From an uncultured Spirochaetales bacterium (GTDB taxonomy: Bacteria; Spirochaetota; Spirochaetia; Sphaerochaetales; Sphaerochaetaceae), in contig CASFTW010000011.1 of the NCBI GenBank assembly GCA_949297785.1, forward strand, positions 1-64,000: a DNA stretch of 64,000 nt, read 5' to 3'. Position 1 is the stretch's first letter, and the number at the start of each line of letters is the position of its first letter. Shown here piece after piece: positions 6,773 to 15,669 of the stretch. Below the pieces are notes generated by a model. That model was not told the DNA's origin, ran no database searches, and worked only from the letters and a program-made list of their open reading frames with translations. The position numbers and the translations under genes are program-made.

Positions 6773-9012
6773 ATTCCGCATCCTCCTTCAAGAATCTTTT
6801 CTTCTCCTCTTATTCTCAATCTTACAGCCTTGCTTCCTTCATTTACAATTCCGATCTTTTCCTTTGTTACATTGAAGTGCAGCCTCTGTCCCTGATAGAA
6901 CAGTCTGAAAGCGATATTGTCCCATGAAGAAGGCAGATGCGGGTTGACGGATAGTGCCCCGTCCGTCACTTCAATATTGCAGAACCCGAGAACCGCATCC
7001 TGCCAGATGCTGCCCATGCATGCACTGTGTATGCCTTCTTCAGAGCTTTTCAGACTGCTTCCGAAGTCGGTGAGACAGCCTTTTTCGAAGAAACGGTATG
7101 CTTCTTCATGGCGTCCCGTCCTGGCGGCAAGAAGACAGTGTGTCCCGCGGCTGAGAGAAGAATCATGCAGGCATCTTTCCTCATAATAGTCATAGTTTGC
7201 CATTGCCGTTTCATGAGTGAAATCCTGTCCGAGGAGAATGAAGAGAAGCACGGTATCCGCCTGTTTTGAAACCTTGTACATCCTCAGCTGGTCCATGTTG
7301 TAGTCTTCATAGATCGTACCGACGACATCTGCGTTTTTGTATTTGGAAAGATCAAGATCCATGAGTTCATGGTATCCTTTGAACTGCTCGATTATTCCAT
7401 TCTCATCGGGTTGTGGCAGATACAGGCCTTCAGCTGCCTTTCTTACAAGAGCTTCATCGAAATCTTTCATCCTTATTCTGTCCTTGTATTTCAGGGCAAG
7501 AAGCAGATTGTGATGTACCATGTAGTTGGTATATGCGTTGTCATCAACATGTTCCTTGTACTCGTCAGGTCCTATGACATTCCTTATGTGACCGCTGCCG
7601 TCCTTGTCCCACTGTATGAAGGATGCCCAGAACATCGCGCTCTCTCCTATGAGCCGGTATCCTTTTTCATCCATGAATGCATCGTCTCCGGTTGCTTCAT
7701 AGTACGCCTGTACGGCATATGCGATATCGGCAGTGACATGAAGCTCGAGCTCACCTGTAAGTATTTTCATCGCAGTGCCGGTGACGATGTCGGCTCCTCC
7801 CCACAGCGGGGTGGTTTCCCCGTCATCGATCCATGCGCTCTCCCATGGGAACATTGCTCCTCTGCAACCGTGCTGTGAGGCCTTCTTTCTGGCACTTTCA
7901 AGACAGTTCCAGCGGTATGAGAGAAGTGCTCTGGCCTTTTCAGGCTGTGTGAACTGGTAGAAGGGGAGGAGGAAAATCTCGGTGTCCCAGAATGAGTGTC
8001 CCTTGTAGCCTTCACCCGACAGCCCCTTTGCTCCTATGCCGAGTCTGTCATCCTTCCCGTCTGTCATTATGAGAAGATGATAAAGTGCGAAGCGCACAAG
8101 AGCCTGATCCCTGGCATTGCCTGTGATCTTCACATCACAGTTTTCCCAAAGTCTCTTCCATACGGCGGCACTGTCTGCCATCAGATTATCAAAGCTGTGT
8201 GAGAAAAGGACTGCTCTTTCCTCTCTTGAGCGTCTGAGTGCATCATCGCTGCTGCCGTCTCCTTCAGCATCGCGGCTTGTGTGGACACAGGAAAGCTTGC
8301 AGATTGTCAGCTTTTCTCCTTTCTTCAACTCAAGGCTTCCGCGAAGATATATGGCACGTCTCTTGATGTCGACAGCCCATTTCATTTCAACTTCATTTCC
8401 ATCAAGCATGAGTGTCACACGTGATGCCATTACGGCACTCACATCCGATGATACCGTACGGCTTGTCATTTCAAGTTCATTCAGGTTGAAAAACCTCATC
8501 ACGCCTTCATGAAAATGCTGGCTTCCCATGTTTGTCTGCTGTCCGTCTATGCCTGTTATGATGGAAAGACGGCAGTCTTCACTGCTTATGAATGTCACTC
8601 TCTGCGCTGCAAGGTGCCGTTCTTTCATGGATACAAAACGCTCATATGTCACGCTCTGGTTTTTCTGTACGATCCTGCGGGTGAGCATTCCGTCCTTCAG
8701 GTTCAGATTTCTCTCATATGAGAGAACTTCATCTGACAGCAAACTGACTTTCCTGCCGTTTTTGTAAAGTTCCAGATTTATGATGTCGGGGAGATTTGCG
8801 ATCTCGCTGACCTCATCGTCCATCGCCTTGTCGAAAACGCCGTTTACGAACATGTCCCTTTTCTGGCTGCAGTATGCTTCCTCGGTGCTGCAGCGCAGGG
8901 AAAGGTATCCGTTCGACTGTGTGAAAAGAGATTCTGTTTTGGACGGATTGTCGAATTCAAATCTTGTTTCCTGAACCAGAAAGTTTTCGTCGTATACAAT
9001 GTGGTCTTTCAT
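6769..9012 (-). CDS. GH65 disaccharide phosphorylase (kojibiose/nigerose/maltose type)
   Basis: 747 residues, the normal GH65 length. The N-terminal beta-sandwich (about 1-260) is followed by an (alpha/alpha)6 barrel with GHSFWDTEIFLLPFY, FPWESAW and the catalytic region GPDEYKEHVDDNAYTN, whose Glu is the general acid. A small C-terminal beta domain ends the protein. GH65 enzymes split alpha-glucobioses with phosphate to give beta-glucose-1-phosphate and glucose. The linkage preference cannot be told; GPDEYKEHV resembles kojibiose and nigerose phosphorylases more than maltose phosphorylases. It overlaps the permease gene upstream and pgmB downstream by 4 bp each. Confidence 0.9.
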   Translation of the reverse strand: MKDHIVYDENFLVQETRFEFDNPSKTESLFTQSNGYLSLRCSTEEAYCSQKRDMFVNGVFDKAMDDEVSEIANLPDIINLELYKNGRKVSLLSDEVLSYERNLNLKDGMLTRRIVQKNQSVTYERFVSMKERHLAAQRVTFISSEDCRLSIITGIDGQQTNMGSQHFHEGVMRFFNLNELEMTSRTVSSDVSAVMASRVTLMLDGNEVEMKWAVDIKRRAIYLRGSLELKKGEKLTICKLSCVHTSRDAEGDGSSDDALRRSREERAVLFSHSFDNLMADSAAVWKRLWENCDVKITGNARDQALVRFALYHLLIMTDGKDDRLGIGAKGLSGEGYKGHSFWDTEIFLLPFYQFTQPEKARALLSYRWNCLESARKKASQHGCRGAMFPWESAWIDDGETTPLWGGADIVTGTAMKILTGELELHVTADIAYAVQAYYEATGDDAFMDEKGYRLIGESAMFWASFIQWDKDGSGHIRNVIGPDEYKEHVDDNAYTNYMVHHNLLLALKYKDRIRMKDFDEALVRKAAEGLYLPQPDENGIIEQFKGYHELMDLDLSKYKNADVVGTIYEDYNMDQLRMYKVSKQADTVLLFILLGQDFTHETAMANYDYYEERCLHDSSLSRGTHCLLAARTGRHEEAYRFFEKGCLTDFGSSLKSSEEGIHSACMGSIWQDAVLGFCNIEVTDGALSVNPHLPSSWDNIAFRLFYQGQRLHFNVTKEKIGIVNEGSKAVRLRIRGEEKILEGGCGI

Positions 9013-9833
9013 CCTTTTACTCCTGATGCTGCAACGCTGGCCTGAACCTGATCAGATGCGAAAGCATAGATTACGATGCCCGGCAGAATGACTACAGTCA
9101 GGGCTGCGAAAAGATATGTATAGTTGTATGAGAATTCGCTTGTGAAGAAAGAAAGTGCGATCGGAAGCGTTCTCACGCTGTCGCTGCTGGTGAGCAGGGA
9201 AGCGAAGTAGAATTCATTCCAGTTGTTCAGGAACATCAGTATGCCTGCAGTGGAAAGACTGCTTTTCACAAGCGGAAGGTTGACTGACCAGAATGTGCGG
9301 AAGAATCCTGCGCCTTCAATTTCCGCTGCCTCGCTCAGGGAATCCGGTACGGACATGAAGCCCGAGCGGAGAAGGAAAAGCGACATCGCAAGTCCTGCGG
9401 AAAGATATACAAGCGTCACACCCGCAAGTCTGTTGTACAGCCCGAGGTTCATGACAAGCGAGAAGATCGGCTGTGTCCTGCTGTGAGCCGGCACCAGAAG
9501 GGTGACAGTGAAAAGAACGAACAGCAGCATGCGTCCCGGAAAGCGGTATTTTGCTATCACATATGCGCTCATGGCGAATATGAAAAGAGAAAAAAGGGTT
9601 GATGCAGAGGATACCAGAATCGAATTGAGGAAATAACGGGGAAAACTGTAATCAGTGAAAAGAGATATGTATACTGACAGATCGAACGACGATGGTAGGG
9701 CCAGTGCCGATGTCAGGATTTCCCCGTTTGATTTGAATGATGACATTATAACCCAGAGAATGGGGAAGGCTGAGATCAGGATTACGAATGCCATTATGAT
9801 ATACATGAAAATACTTGATATGACCTTTCTCAT
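9009..9833 (-). CDS. Sugar ABC transporter permease (MalG-type)
   Basis: 274 residues from the ATG at 9833, which has GAGGAG just upstream; a longer reading from 9860 would overlap the preceding gene. Six membrane segments are visible, with the cytoplasmic EAA loop SLSEAAEIEGAGFFRTFWSVNLP contacting the ATPase. It is the second permease of the disaccharide importer. No ATPase is encoded in this operon, so a shared MsmK-like ATPase elsewhere is inferred. It is coupled to the GH65 gene by an ATGA overlap. Confidence 0.9.
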   Translation of the reverse strand: MRKVISSIFMYIIMAFVILISAFPILWVIMSSFKSNGEILTSALALPSSFDLSVYISLFTDYSFPRYFLNSILVSSASTLFSLFIFAMSAYVIAKYRFPGRMLLFVLFTVTLLVPAHSRTQPIFSLVMNLGLYNRLAGVTLVYLSAGLAMSLFLLRSGFMSVPDSLSEAAEIEGAGFFRTFWSVNLPLVKSSLSTAGILMFLNNWNEFYFASLLTSSDSVRTLPIALSFFTSEFSYNYTYLFAALTVVILPGIVIYAFASDQVQASVAASGVKG

Positions 9834-9843
9834 TTTCTCCTCC

Positions 9844-10728
9844 TCAGTATACGGATTCATTCATCTTCATCAGCTTGTTGACGACAAGCAGGATGATGAT
9901 GCCGAGGACGAACATGATCACACCGATGGCATTTGCGAAACCGTAGCGGTAGTCCATGACCGCACTTACCAGCATCATTGAAAGGCTGATCGTGTCATCG
10001 CCCGGGCCTCCTGCCGTTGTAAGGGATATCTGTTCATACATCGTTATTCTTGACGAGATTGATATGATGATGCTTGTGCCGATGGATGCCTTGCACAGCG
10101 GAAGCTGTATTTTTGAGATGAGCTGCCACGGCGTCGCTCCGTCTATGACGGCAGCCTCGTTTATTTCCTGGGGGATGTTCATCAGGTCACCGTGTACCAC
10201 AAGTGCCACGATGACTGCATAGAAAACCCATGTCAGCGTGATTGCAATGAATGCCCACGGGCTTGAGTAGAACCAGTTTATGCTGAAATCGGGGTTTACA
10301 GTGCGTATGAGCTGATTCAGCACGCCGAACTGGTTGTTGAAGATGAAACGGTAGATCATAGCCCATGCCGCGGCTGAAATCACATTCGGAACCATGAAAA
10401 GCGTGCGCGTCAGTTTCCATCCTTTCGGCTGTCTGTAGAAGATGAATGCGACGAGAACGCCGAATCCCACATGCACCGTCGCCGCAATGAGGCTCCATAC
10501 AAAAAGATTGCGCAGTGCCAGATGGAATGACGAGCGGGAAAACAGGGTGGTGTAGTTGTCTATCCCGTTGAATGAAGGACTGTTGAAACCGTCCCAGCTT
10601 GTGAAGGAAGTGAAGAACACCTGGATTATCGGGACGAAATAGAAAAGAAGGAAAATTATCAGTGTGGGCAGCAGAAAGAGATATATCCACTTATAGTTCT
10701 TTCTGGTGCGCAGGCTGGCTTTAGTCAT
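9844..10728 (-). CDS. Sugar ABC transporter permease (MalF-type)
   Basis: 294 residues from the ATG at 10728, with AAGGAG six bases upstream; the in-frame ATG at 10773 lies within the intercistronic hairpin region and lacks a ribosome site. Six membrane segments follow a short basic N-terminus (RTRKNYKW). The EAA loop reads EINEAAVIDGATPWQLISKIQLP. Partner of the permease at 9009-9833. Confidence 0.9.
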   Translation of the reverse strand: MTKASLRTRKNYKWIYLFLLPTLIIFLLFYFVPIIQVFFTSFTSWDGFNSPSFNGIDNYTTLFSRSSFHLALRNLFVWSLIAATVHVGFGVLVAFIFYRQPKGWKLTRTLFMVPNVISAAAWAMIYRFIFNNQFGVLNQLIRTVNPDFSINWFYSSPWAFIAITLTWVFYAVIVALVVHGDLMNIPQEINEAAVIDGATPWQLISKIQLPLCKASIGTSIIISISSRITMYEQISLTTAGGPGDDTISLSMMLVSAVMDYRYGFANAIGVIMFVLGIIILLVVNKLMKMNESVY

Positions 10729-10747
10729 GCTGACTCCTTGAAAATAA

Positions 10748-10767
10748 GGCTCCGGATGTCCGGAGCC
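10748..10767 (-). other. Intercistronic hairpin between SBP and permease genes
   Basis: Arms GGCTCCGGA / TCCGGAGCC form a perfect 9-bp inverted repeat 2 bp apart, 16 bases past the SBP stop. There is no T-run, so it is more likely an mRNA-stabilising or partial-attenuation element than a full terminator. Equivalent hairpins follow the SBP genes at 33615, 40975 and 58792. Confidence 0.7.
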
Positions 10768-10783
10768 TGTCATTTAACCGGAC

Positions 10784-12094
10784 TTACATGGTCGCTTCAA
10801 GCGCCTTTTCAGTCATCCATTCGCAGAATTCCTCAGGGCTGTAGCTGCCGTCTGCGAGACTCGGCAGGAGTTTGCCGAATTCGACATTTGCAACTGACTG
10901 GGGAATGACATCCAGAATGCACGGCACGAATCTGGATTCGCTGTCTGTGTCAGAAGCAAGGTCGGCAAGAACCTGCACTTCAGCCTGTGCTTCGAGGAAA
11001 CTCTCCGAGTATGCAAGGTTGGGAGCACTTCCGCCTTCTGCAAGAAGGAAGCCTTCAATTTCCTCCGGTGTGTAGATGAATTCGAGGAATGCCTTTGCCA
11101 GCTCGATTTCATCTTCGCTTGCAGCTGCGCTGATCCACCATTCACCGTATGTGGCCGCATTTGCAACACCTACGTTCCCGGGGAAGAGAGCGGCTCTTAC
11201 ATCAGCACCGTCAAAGCCGTTTGACCAGTTGGCGGCATTTGTCTCTTCAAAATCCGTGCTCATCCAGGATCCGTTCGAGATGATGGATGCCTGCATGCTC
11301 ATGAAGGCATTTGCCGCATCGGCGTATGTTGCTCCGATACTGTTTGCACTTGCGTTGTTCTGAAGCAGATCCTGAAGTTTTGTCACGGCATTGATCATTA
11401 TCCCGTTGTTGAAATCGGTTATCTTGACATCAACTCCGCTCTGCAGCCATTCATCTCCGCCTTCCTCATCGGCGATGAGTGCTGTGAGGAACAGAGCGGC
11501 AACCCAGCCGTTCTCTGCTGTCGAGAATGCGATCTTCTGATCCCCCAGTGATGAAATCCAGTCATCTATGGACATCTTGCTGACATCTTCTGACGGATTG
11601 TAAAGGGCTGTATTGTAGAAGAAGCCGATCGGCCTGATGGTCGCAAGAGGGAAGCTGTAGATCGCGCCGTCCTCCGTTGTGCAGAATTCAAGACCGTCAG
11701 CAAGCATCATATCCTTCACTGCAGGAGTTGAATTGATCCATTCGCTCATATCCCATGCCATGCCGTTGGGAATTGCGACATTTGCAAACCAGTCAAGATC
11801 GCCGCCCTGTACGAGAACCGGAAGCTGCCCCTGCTGTGCAAGCTGCTTGATCCTGTCGTTGAAGTTTGCCTGCGGTACAGATTCAAGGTTGATCCTGTAT
11901 ACGCCTTCATATTTTGCATTGAAACGTTCCACCTGCGGCTCGAAGAACACGGCACCGACATTTTCTCCTGTTTTGTATGACGGGATCGTTATCTCGATAA
12001 CACCACTGTCAGTTGATGTGCTTTCCTGGCTTCCGCCGGCAAAGAGACTCATGGCAACAAGTGCCGTCAATACGATTGAAAGAACCTTTTTCAT
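10784..12094 (-). CDS. Sugar ABC transporter substrate-binding protein
   Basis: 436 residues, a family 1 extracellular sugar-binding protein. The signal peptide ends at SLFA and the mature protein starts GGSQES without a lipobox Cys, so it is likely soluble in the periplasm. The remainder has the two-lobe SBP pattern (for example FNDRIKQLAQQGQLPVLVQ and the C-terminal YTPEEIEGFLLAEGGSAPN). First gene of the importer for the GH65 operon, so an alpha-glucobiose or related disaccharide is the likely ligand. CGGAGG precedes the ATG. A LacI-type operator lies 39 bases upstream. Confidence 0.9.
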   Translation of the reverse strand: MKKVLSIVLTALVAMSLFAGGSQESTSTDSGVIEITIPSYKTGENVGAVFFEPQVERFNAKYEGVYRINLESVPQANFNDRIKQLAQQGQLPVLVQGGDLDWFANVAIPNGMAWDMSEWINSTPAVKDMMLADGLEFCTTEDGAIYSFPLATIRPIGFFYNTALYNPSEDVSKMSIDDWISSLGDQKIAFSTAENGWVAALFLTALIADEEGGDEWLQSGVDVKITDFNNGIMINAVTKLQDLLQNNASANSIGATYADAANAFMSMQASIISNGSWMSTDFEETNAANWSNGFDGADVRAALFPGNVGVANAATYGEWWISAAASEDEIELAKAFLEFIYTPEEIEGFLLAEGGSAPNLAYSESFLEAQAEVQVLADLASDTDSESRFVPCILDVIPQSVANVEFGKLLPSLADGSYSPEEFCEWMTEKALEATM

Positions 12095-12132
12095 TACTTT
12101 ACCTCCGTTGAATCAGGTTGAATTCAGATTTA

Positions 12133-12148
12133 TCAAAAACGTTTTCGA
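12133..12148 (-). promoter_or_regulatory. LacI-family operator upstream of the disaccharide SBP gene
   Basis: TCAAAAACGTTTTCGA is a near-perfect 16-bp palindrome with the central CG typical of LacI operators. Two related sites flank the promoter of the adjacent lacI-type gene (13216-13229 and 13267-13280). Binding by the product of 12188-13204 is inferred. Confidence 0.65.
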
Positions 12149-12187
12149 AAAATGGCGGATTTTCAATCCTTCATCTTTCCGTTTTTT

Positions 12188-13204
12188 TCATTTGAAAGCT
12201 TTTGTGCTCTGCCTGATGATGATGGGACACTTGAGGATCATCCTTCTTCCATCATCCTTTCCTTCCAGAATCCGGTGCAGAAGTCCTGCCGCCTCATAAC
12301 CGGAAGCCTCGAAATCCTGTCTCACTGTCGTCAGGGCGGGGGAGATGTTGCCTGCAAGCATCACATCGTCAAAGCCTGTGACCGAGCATTCATCGGGAAC
12401 ATTCACTCCTTCTTCCTGCAGTGCCCTGATCACGCCGAAAGCCATTTCGTCGGAAAAACATGCATAGGCGCTGTAGTGCCTGCCGCTTCTGACAATTTCC
12501 TTTGTCCTCTCATATGCTTCCTGCTTTGAGAAAGATGCATAGAAAATGTCATTTTCATCAAGAGGGATGTTTTTATCCCTGTATGCATCCCTCACACCGT
12601 CAAGACGGACGTTTGAGACTGTTGCGCTTCTCTTTCCTGCCATCACGGCAATCTTGTCATGCCCGTCGTCAAGCAGACATGTGATCATGTCTTTCATTGC
12701 ATTTCTGTTGTCGCTTGTCACGATGCCTGCTTCTCCCGAAGGAAGCTCTATGTCTATTGTCACGCACGGGCATGAGATATTCCTGCACAGTTCCTGATAG
12801 TAGGCATCCTCGGTTGTCAGACCGCTTATTATTGCACCTGCAAGAGAATGCTCGATGCAGAAACTGTGGTAGCTCAGCCTTTTCTGCTCTTCGCTGCTTG
12901 TAATGTAGAGGGCGAGATCGAGATTATTCTCGTGTGCATAGCGGAATGCACCTCTCATATGACCGAAAAGAATGTCTTCATTGGCGTTTTCATTCAGGAA
13001 ACCCGATATGATAAGTCCGAGGTTGAGCCTTTTCTTGCTGGAGAGATTCCTGGCGCTGATGTTGGGCGAATAGTCGAGAGACCTTGCCGCCTCAAGTATG
13101 CGTTCCTTGGTCTTCCCGTTAATGTCGCTGTAGTTGTTGAATGCCCTTGAGACAGTGCTGATTGAGACTCCTGCCGCAGCGGCCACTTCCTTGATCGTTG
13201 CCAT
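12188..13204 (-). CDS. LacI-family repressor of the disaccharide operon
   Basis: 338 residues from the ATG at 13204 (a TTG just before it is also in frame; GGAG lies eight to eleven bases upstream). The N-terminal HTH reads TIKEVAAAAGVSISTVSRAFNN, followed by the hinge ARNLSSKK with the Leu that wedges into a central CG. Residues about 60-335 are the sugar-sensing domain. It is transcribed in the same direction as the importer and lies directly upstream. Two operator-like sequences around its own promoter and one before the SBP gene suggest autoregulation and operon control. Confidence 0.92.
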   Translation of the reverse strand: MATIKEVAAAAGVSISTVSRAFNNYSDINGKTKERILEAARSLDYSPNISARNLSSKKRLNLGLIISGFLNENANEDILFGHMRGAFRYAHENNLDLALYITSSEEQKRLSYHSFCIEHSLAGAIISGLTTEDAYYQELCRNISCPCVTIDIELPSGEAGIVTSDNRNAMKDMITCLLDDGHDKIAVMAGKRSATVSNVRLDGVRDAYRDKNIPLDENDIFYASFSKQEAYERTKEIVRSGRHYSAYACFSDEMAFGVIRALQEEGVNVPDECSVTGFDDVMLAGNISPALTTVRQDFEASGYEAAGLLHRILEGKDDGRRMILKCPIIIRQSTKAFK

Positions 13205-13215
13205 CAATTTTTCTC

Positions 13216-13280
13216 CGAAAAGGTTTTTGTACTTTCAGTCTAAGAGGCAGTTTTCAAAACTGTCAACGAAAACATTTCCG
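13216..13280 (-). promoter_or_regulatory. Promoter and two operators of the lacI-type gene
   Basis: On the minus strand, TTGACA (13261-13266) and TAGACT (13237-13242) are 18 bp apart. CGAAAACATTTCCG (13267-13280) abuts the -35 and CGAAAAGGTTTTTG (13216-13229) covers the expected start point. Each differs from CGAAAACGTTTTCG at two positions. Confidence 0.6.
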
Positions 13281-13332
13281 AAAATGAATTTGTTGACTAA
13301 TTGTCAAAAATGTGGCCGTGATCAGTGAATAT

Positions 13333-13391
13333 GAAAAAATTGTTCCCTGTCTTCTGGCAGGACCTTAAATCTGAAGTGTGAAGACAGGGAA
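13333..13391 (-). terminator. Rho-independent terminator of the biotin operon
   Basis: Perfect 12-bp arms TTCCCTGTCTTC / GAAGACAGGGAA. On the minus strand the stem is followed by ACAATTTTTT. The loop is long (25 nt). It lies just past the bioB stop. Confidence 0.75.
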
Positions 13392-13404
13392 TCTTTGACG
13401 GTGT

Positions 13405-14367
13405 TCAGCTGAGACGTACCTCATAGCCGAGTTCAGCAAGCATGCTCTTGTCCGCTGCTGCCGTTATGCCTGAAGTCGTGAGCATGTCGCCTGAGATCGC
13501 GGCATTCGCTCCGCTTGTGAAGCAGCTCCTTCCTTTGTCTTCAAGCAGGCCCCGTCCTCCTGCCATGCGGATGAATGCATCTGGCAGAATGAACCGGTAG
13601 ATCGCGGCTATGCGTCTCATATCGTCTGATTCAAGTCTCCTGAGATCCCCGAACGGAGTCCCCGGGATAGGGTTGAGCATATTTACAGGAACACTCTTTA
13701 TGCCGAGTTCCCTCAGCTCAAAAGCCATGTCGATTCTGTCCTCGGGAGTTTCTCCTATTCCCATTATACCTCCGCTGCACACCTCAAGGCCTGCAGCCTG
13801 TGCGGCTTTCACCGCCCTGATCTTGTCATCATAAGTGTGTGTCGTGCATATGTTAGGGAAATTGCGTCTTGAAGTCTCGAGATTGTTGTGGACACGGCTG
13901 ACTCCCGCTTCCCTGAGCTTTCTGAAGTCCTCTTCATCCAGTAGTCCGAAAGAAACACATACTCTGATGCTGCATCTTTCATGTATCAGTCTCACGGCAT
14001 CACACATCAGATCGACCTGCCTGCCGGAAAGTCTCCTGCCGGATGTCACTATTGAGTAGCGGAGGATTCCCTGACCTGCATTCCTGCATGCATCTTCCGC
14101 TATTTCCTCTGCAGCGAGAAGCGGATGATCCTTGATTATGGCACTGCTTGATGAAGACTGGGCACAGAAGCGGCAGTTCTCGCTGCAGTGTCCGCATCTG
14201 GCATTGACAATCGCGCACATGTCAAAACGATTGCCGCACATCTTTTTCCTTATCTCGTCGGCATGGTATGACAGTTCCTCAAGATCCTGGCTGTAAAGCT
14301 CCATTGCCTCATCTTTCGTGATGAGCCGTCCCCCGGTGATATCCCGGGCTGTTTTCTCTATGTTCAT
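13405..14367 (-). CDS. bioB: Biotin synthase
   Basis: 320 residues from the ATG at 14367; longer in-frame starts run back into bioY. It is a radical-SAM enzyme that inserts sulfur into dethiobiotin. The cluster motif C61-x3-C65-x2-C68 (CSENCRFC) is followed by the BioB-typical AQSSSSSA, and the barrel holds YSIVTSGRRLSG, HNLETSRRNFPNICTTHTYD and GGIMGIGETPEDRIDMA. Other biotin-synthesis genes (bioA, D, F) are not in the window. It lies 14 bp after bioY in an operon with the ECF transporter, so the cell may both import biotin and finish it from dethiobiotin. Regulation is probably by BirA. Confidence 0.95.
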   Translation of the reverse strand: MNIEKTARDITGGRLITKDEAMELYSQDLEELSYHADEIRKKMCGNRFDMCAIVNARCGHCSENCRFCAQSSSSSAIIKDHPLLAAEEIAEDACRNAGQGILRYSIVTSGRRLSGRQVDLMCDAVRLIHERCSIRVCVSFGLLDEEDFRKLREAGVSRVHNNLETSRRNFPNICTTHTYDDKIRAVKAAQAAGLEVCSGGIMGIGETPEDRIDMAFELRELGIKSVPVNMLNPIPGTPFGDLRRLESDDMRRIAAIYRFILPDAFIRMAGGRGLLEDKGRSCFTSGANAAISGDMLTTSGITAAADKSMLAELGYEVRLS

Positions 14368-14381
14368 GGATGAAACCTCTT

Positions 14382-14924
14382 CTATTCTCTTGCAAGCAGT
14401 TCCTTTATTCTCACTCTTACCGACGGAGCGACTATCACAGTGACGATGATCTTGAGCGTGTCGCCGATTATGAATGGAACGAATCCTGAAATGAAAGCTG
14501 CAGCCAGTGAAATATCCATCTGCCAGGCAAGCCATGGCAGGCCCACAAGATACAGACAGAATGTCGAGACGACGGCAGAGACAAGAGATGCCAGACGGAT
14601 TCTGGATTCAAGCGCCTTCATCACGAGTGCTCCTGCAATGACTGCCGGTATCATGCCGAAAAGATATCCTCCTGTAGGACCGGTCATGGCGGCAAGCCCT
14701 CCGCCGCTTGTGAATACGGGCAGTCCTGCCGCTCCGATAAGCAGATAGACGATCACGCTCAGCAGTGCTGTTGATACCGGCAGGCATGCTGCCGCAAGCA
14801 GCACGAAAAGAGTTGAAAGTACGACGGGGACCGGGGCAAGCGGAATCTTTATGTAGGCCCCGGCTGCAAGCAATGCGGCGAAAAGTGCCGCAAGTACGAT
14901 TTTCATGATCTGTTTTCTTTCCAT
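14382..14924 (-). CDS. bioY: BioY, biotin-specific S component of an ECF transporter
   Basis: 180 residues with about six membrane segments and the BioY signatures GAYIKIPLAPVPVVLSTLFV near the start and TGPTGGYLFGM in the middle. BioY binds biotin and docks onto the EcfA/EcfT module encoded just upstream. GAGGT lies eight bases before the ATG. Confidence 0.93.
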   Translation of the reverse strand: MERKQIMKIVLAALFAALLAAGAYIKIPLAPVPVVLSTLFVLLAAACLPVSTALLSVIVYLLIGAAGLPVFTSGGGLAAMTGPTGGYLFGMIPAVIAGALVMKALESRIRLASLVSAVVSTFCLYLVGLPWLAWQMDISLAAAFISGFVPFIIGDTLKIIVTVIVAPSVRVRIKELLARE

Positions 14925-14934
14925 TATATAAACC

Positions 14935-15669
14935 TCATATGGTAAGTTGCGGATTATTGATGAATAGCAGGCATGCTGCCGGTACTGCGATGCTGAAGCA
15001 GATTATCATCACATCTGATGCTCTGTATGGCGCGCATGATCGTTTTCCCTCCGGATCATAGGAGCGGCTGTACAGCGCATCGGTATACATCTCAGCTTTG
15101 TCGATGAGATCAGTGAGAATGCTCACTGAAAGCTCGCTGATGCTTTTAAGCGGATGCCTGAAGAAGGATGCACCTCTGGCCTTCCTTGCTTCATACATGC
15201 ATATTGTGCTGTCTATGATCACGGGAATCATGGACAGTGTTATTTCCATTATCGAGGAAAGTATGTATGCATATTTCCCGATAACATGCGACAGTGCGCT
15301 TCCAAGCGATCTTGAAAGTTCATCCGGCATGGTTGAGTCGGCAAGGAGCATGGATGCCAGCACCATCGAGAGGAAGGAAAGCGAGGAGGAGACTGCATTG
15401 AATGCTCCTTCTCCGTGAAAAAAAGCTGAAATTCCCATCAGCAGTGCGATCACCAGAAAGAAGATGCTTTCCTTCACATATTCCTTCCATGGCAGTCTTA
15501 TTGCTGCTGCGATGATGAGACACAGCAGAAAGAGAGGATAAACCGCAAGGGACGGTGCCGATGATACTGTTATGGAATACGAGAGCAGGCAGACAAGCTT
15601 TGTATTCGGGTTGAGACGTGTGAGGAAGTTGTCAGCCTGCCTGTAGTGGAAGATCAGCGCTTCAGCCAT
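14935..15669 (-). CDS. bioN: ECF transporter transmembrane protein (EcfT/BioN)
   Basis: 244 residues. The N-terminus HYRQADNFLTRLNPNTKLVC is typical of EcfT. About five membrane segments follow, and the coupling region contains EARKARGASFF, the A-R-G motif that contacts the ATPase. The start overlaps the ATPase gene by 16 bp. With BioY and a single ATPase it forms a dedicated BioMNY-type biotin importer. Confidence 0.85.
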   Translation of the reverse strand: MAEALIFHYRQADNFLTRLNPNTKLVCLLSYSITVSSAPSLAVYPLFLLCLIIAAAIRLPWKEYVKESIFFLVIALLMGISAFFHGEGAFNAVSSSLSFLSMVLASMLLADSTMPDELSRSLGSALSHVIGKYAYILSSIMEITLSMIPVIIDSTICMYEARKARGASFFRHPLKSISELSVSILTDLIDKAEMYTDALYSRSYDPEGKRSCAPYRASDVMIICFSIAVPAACLLFINNPQLTI

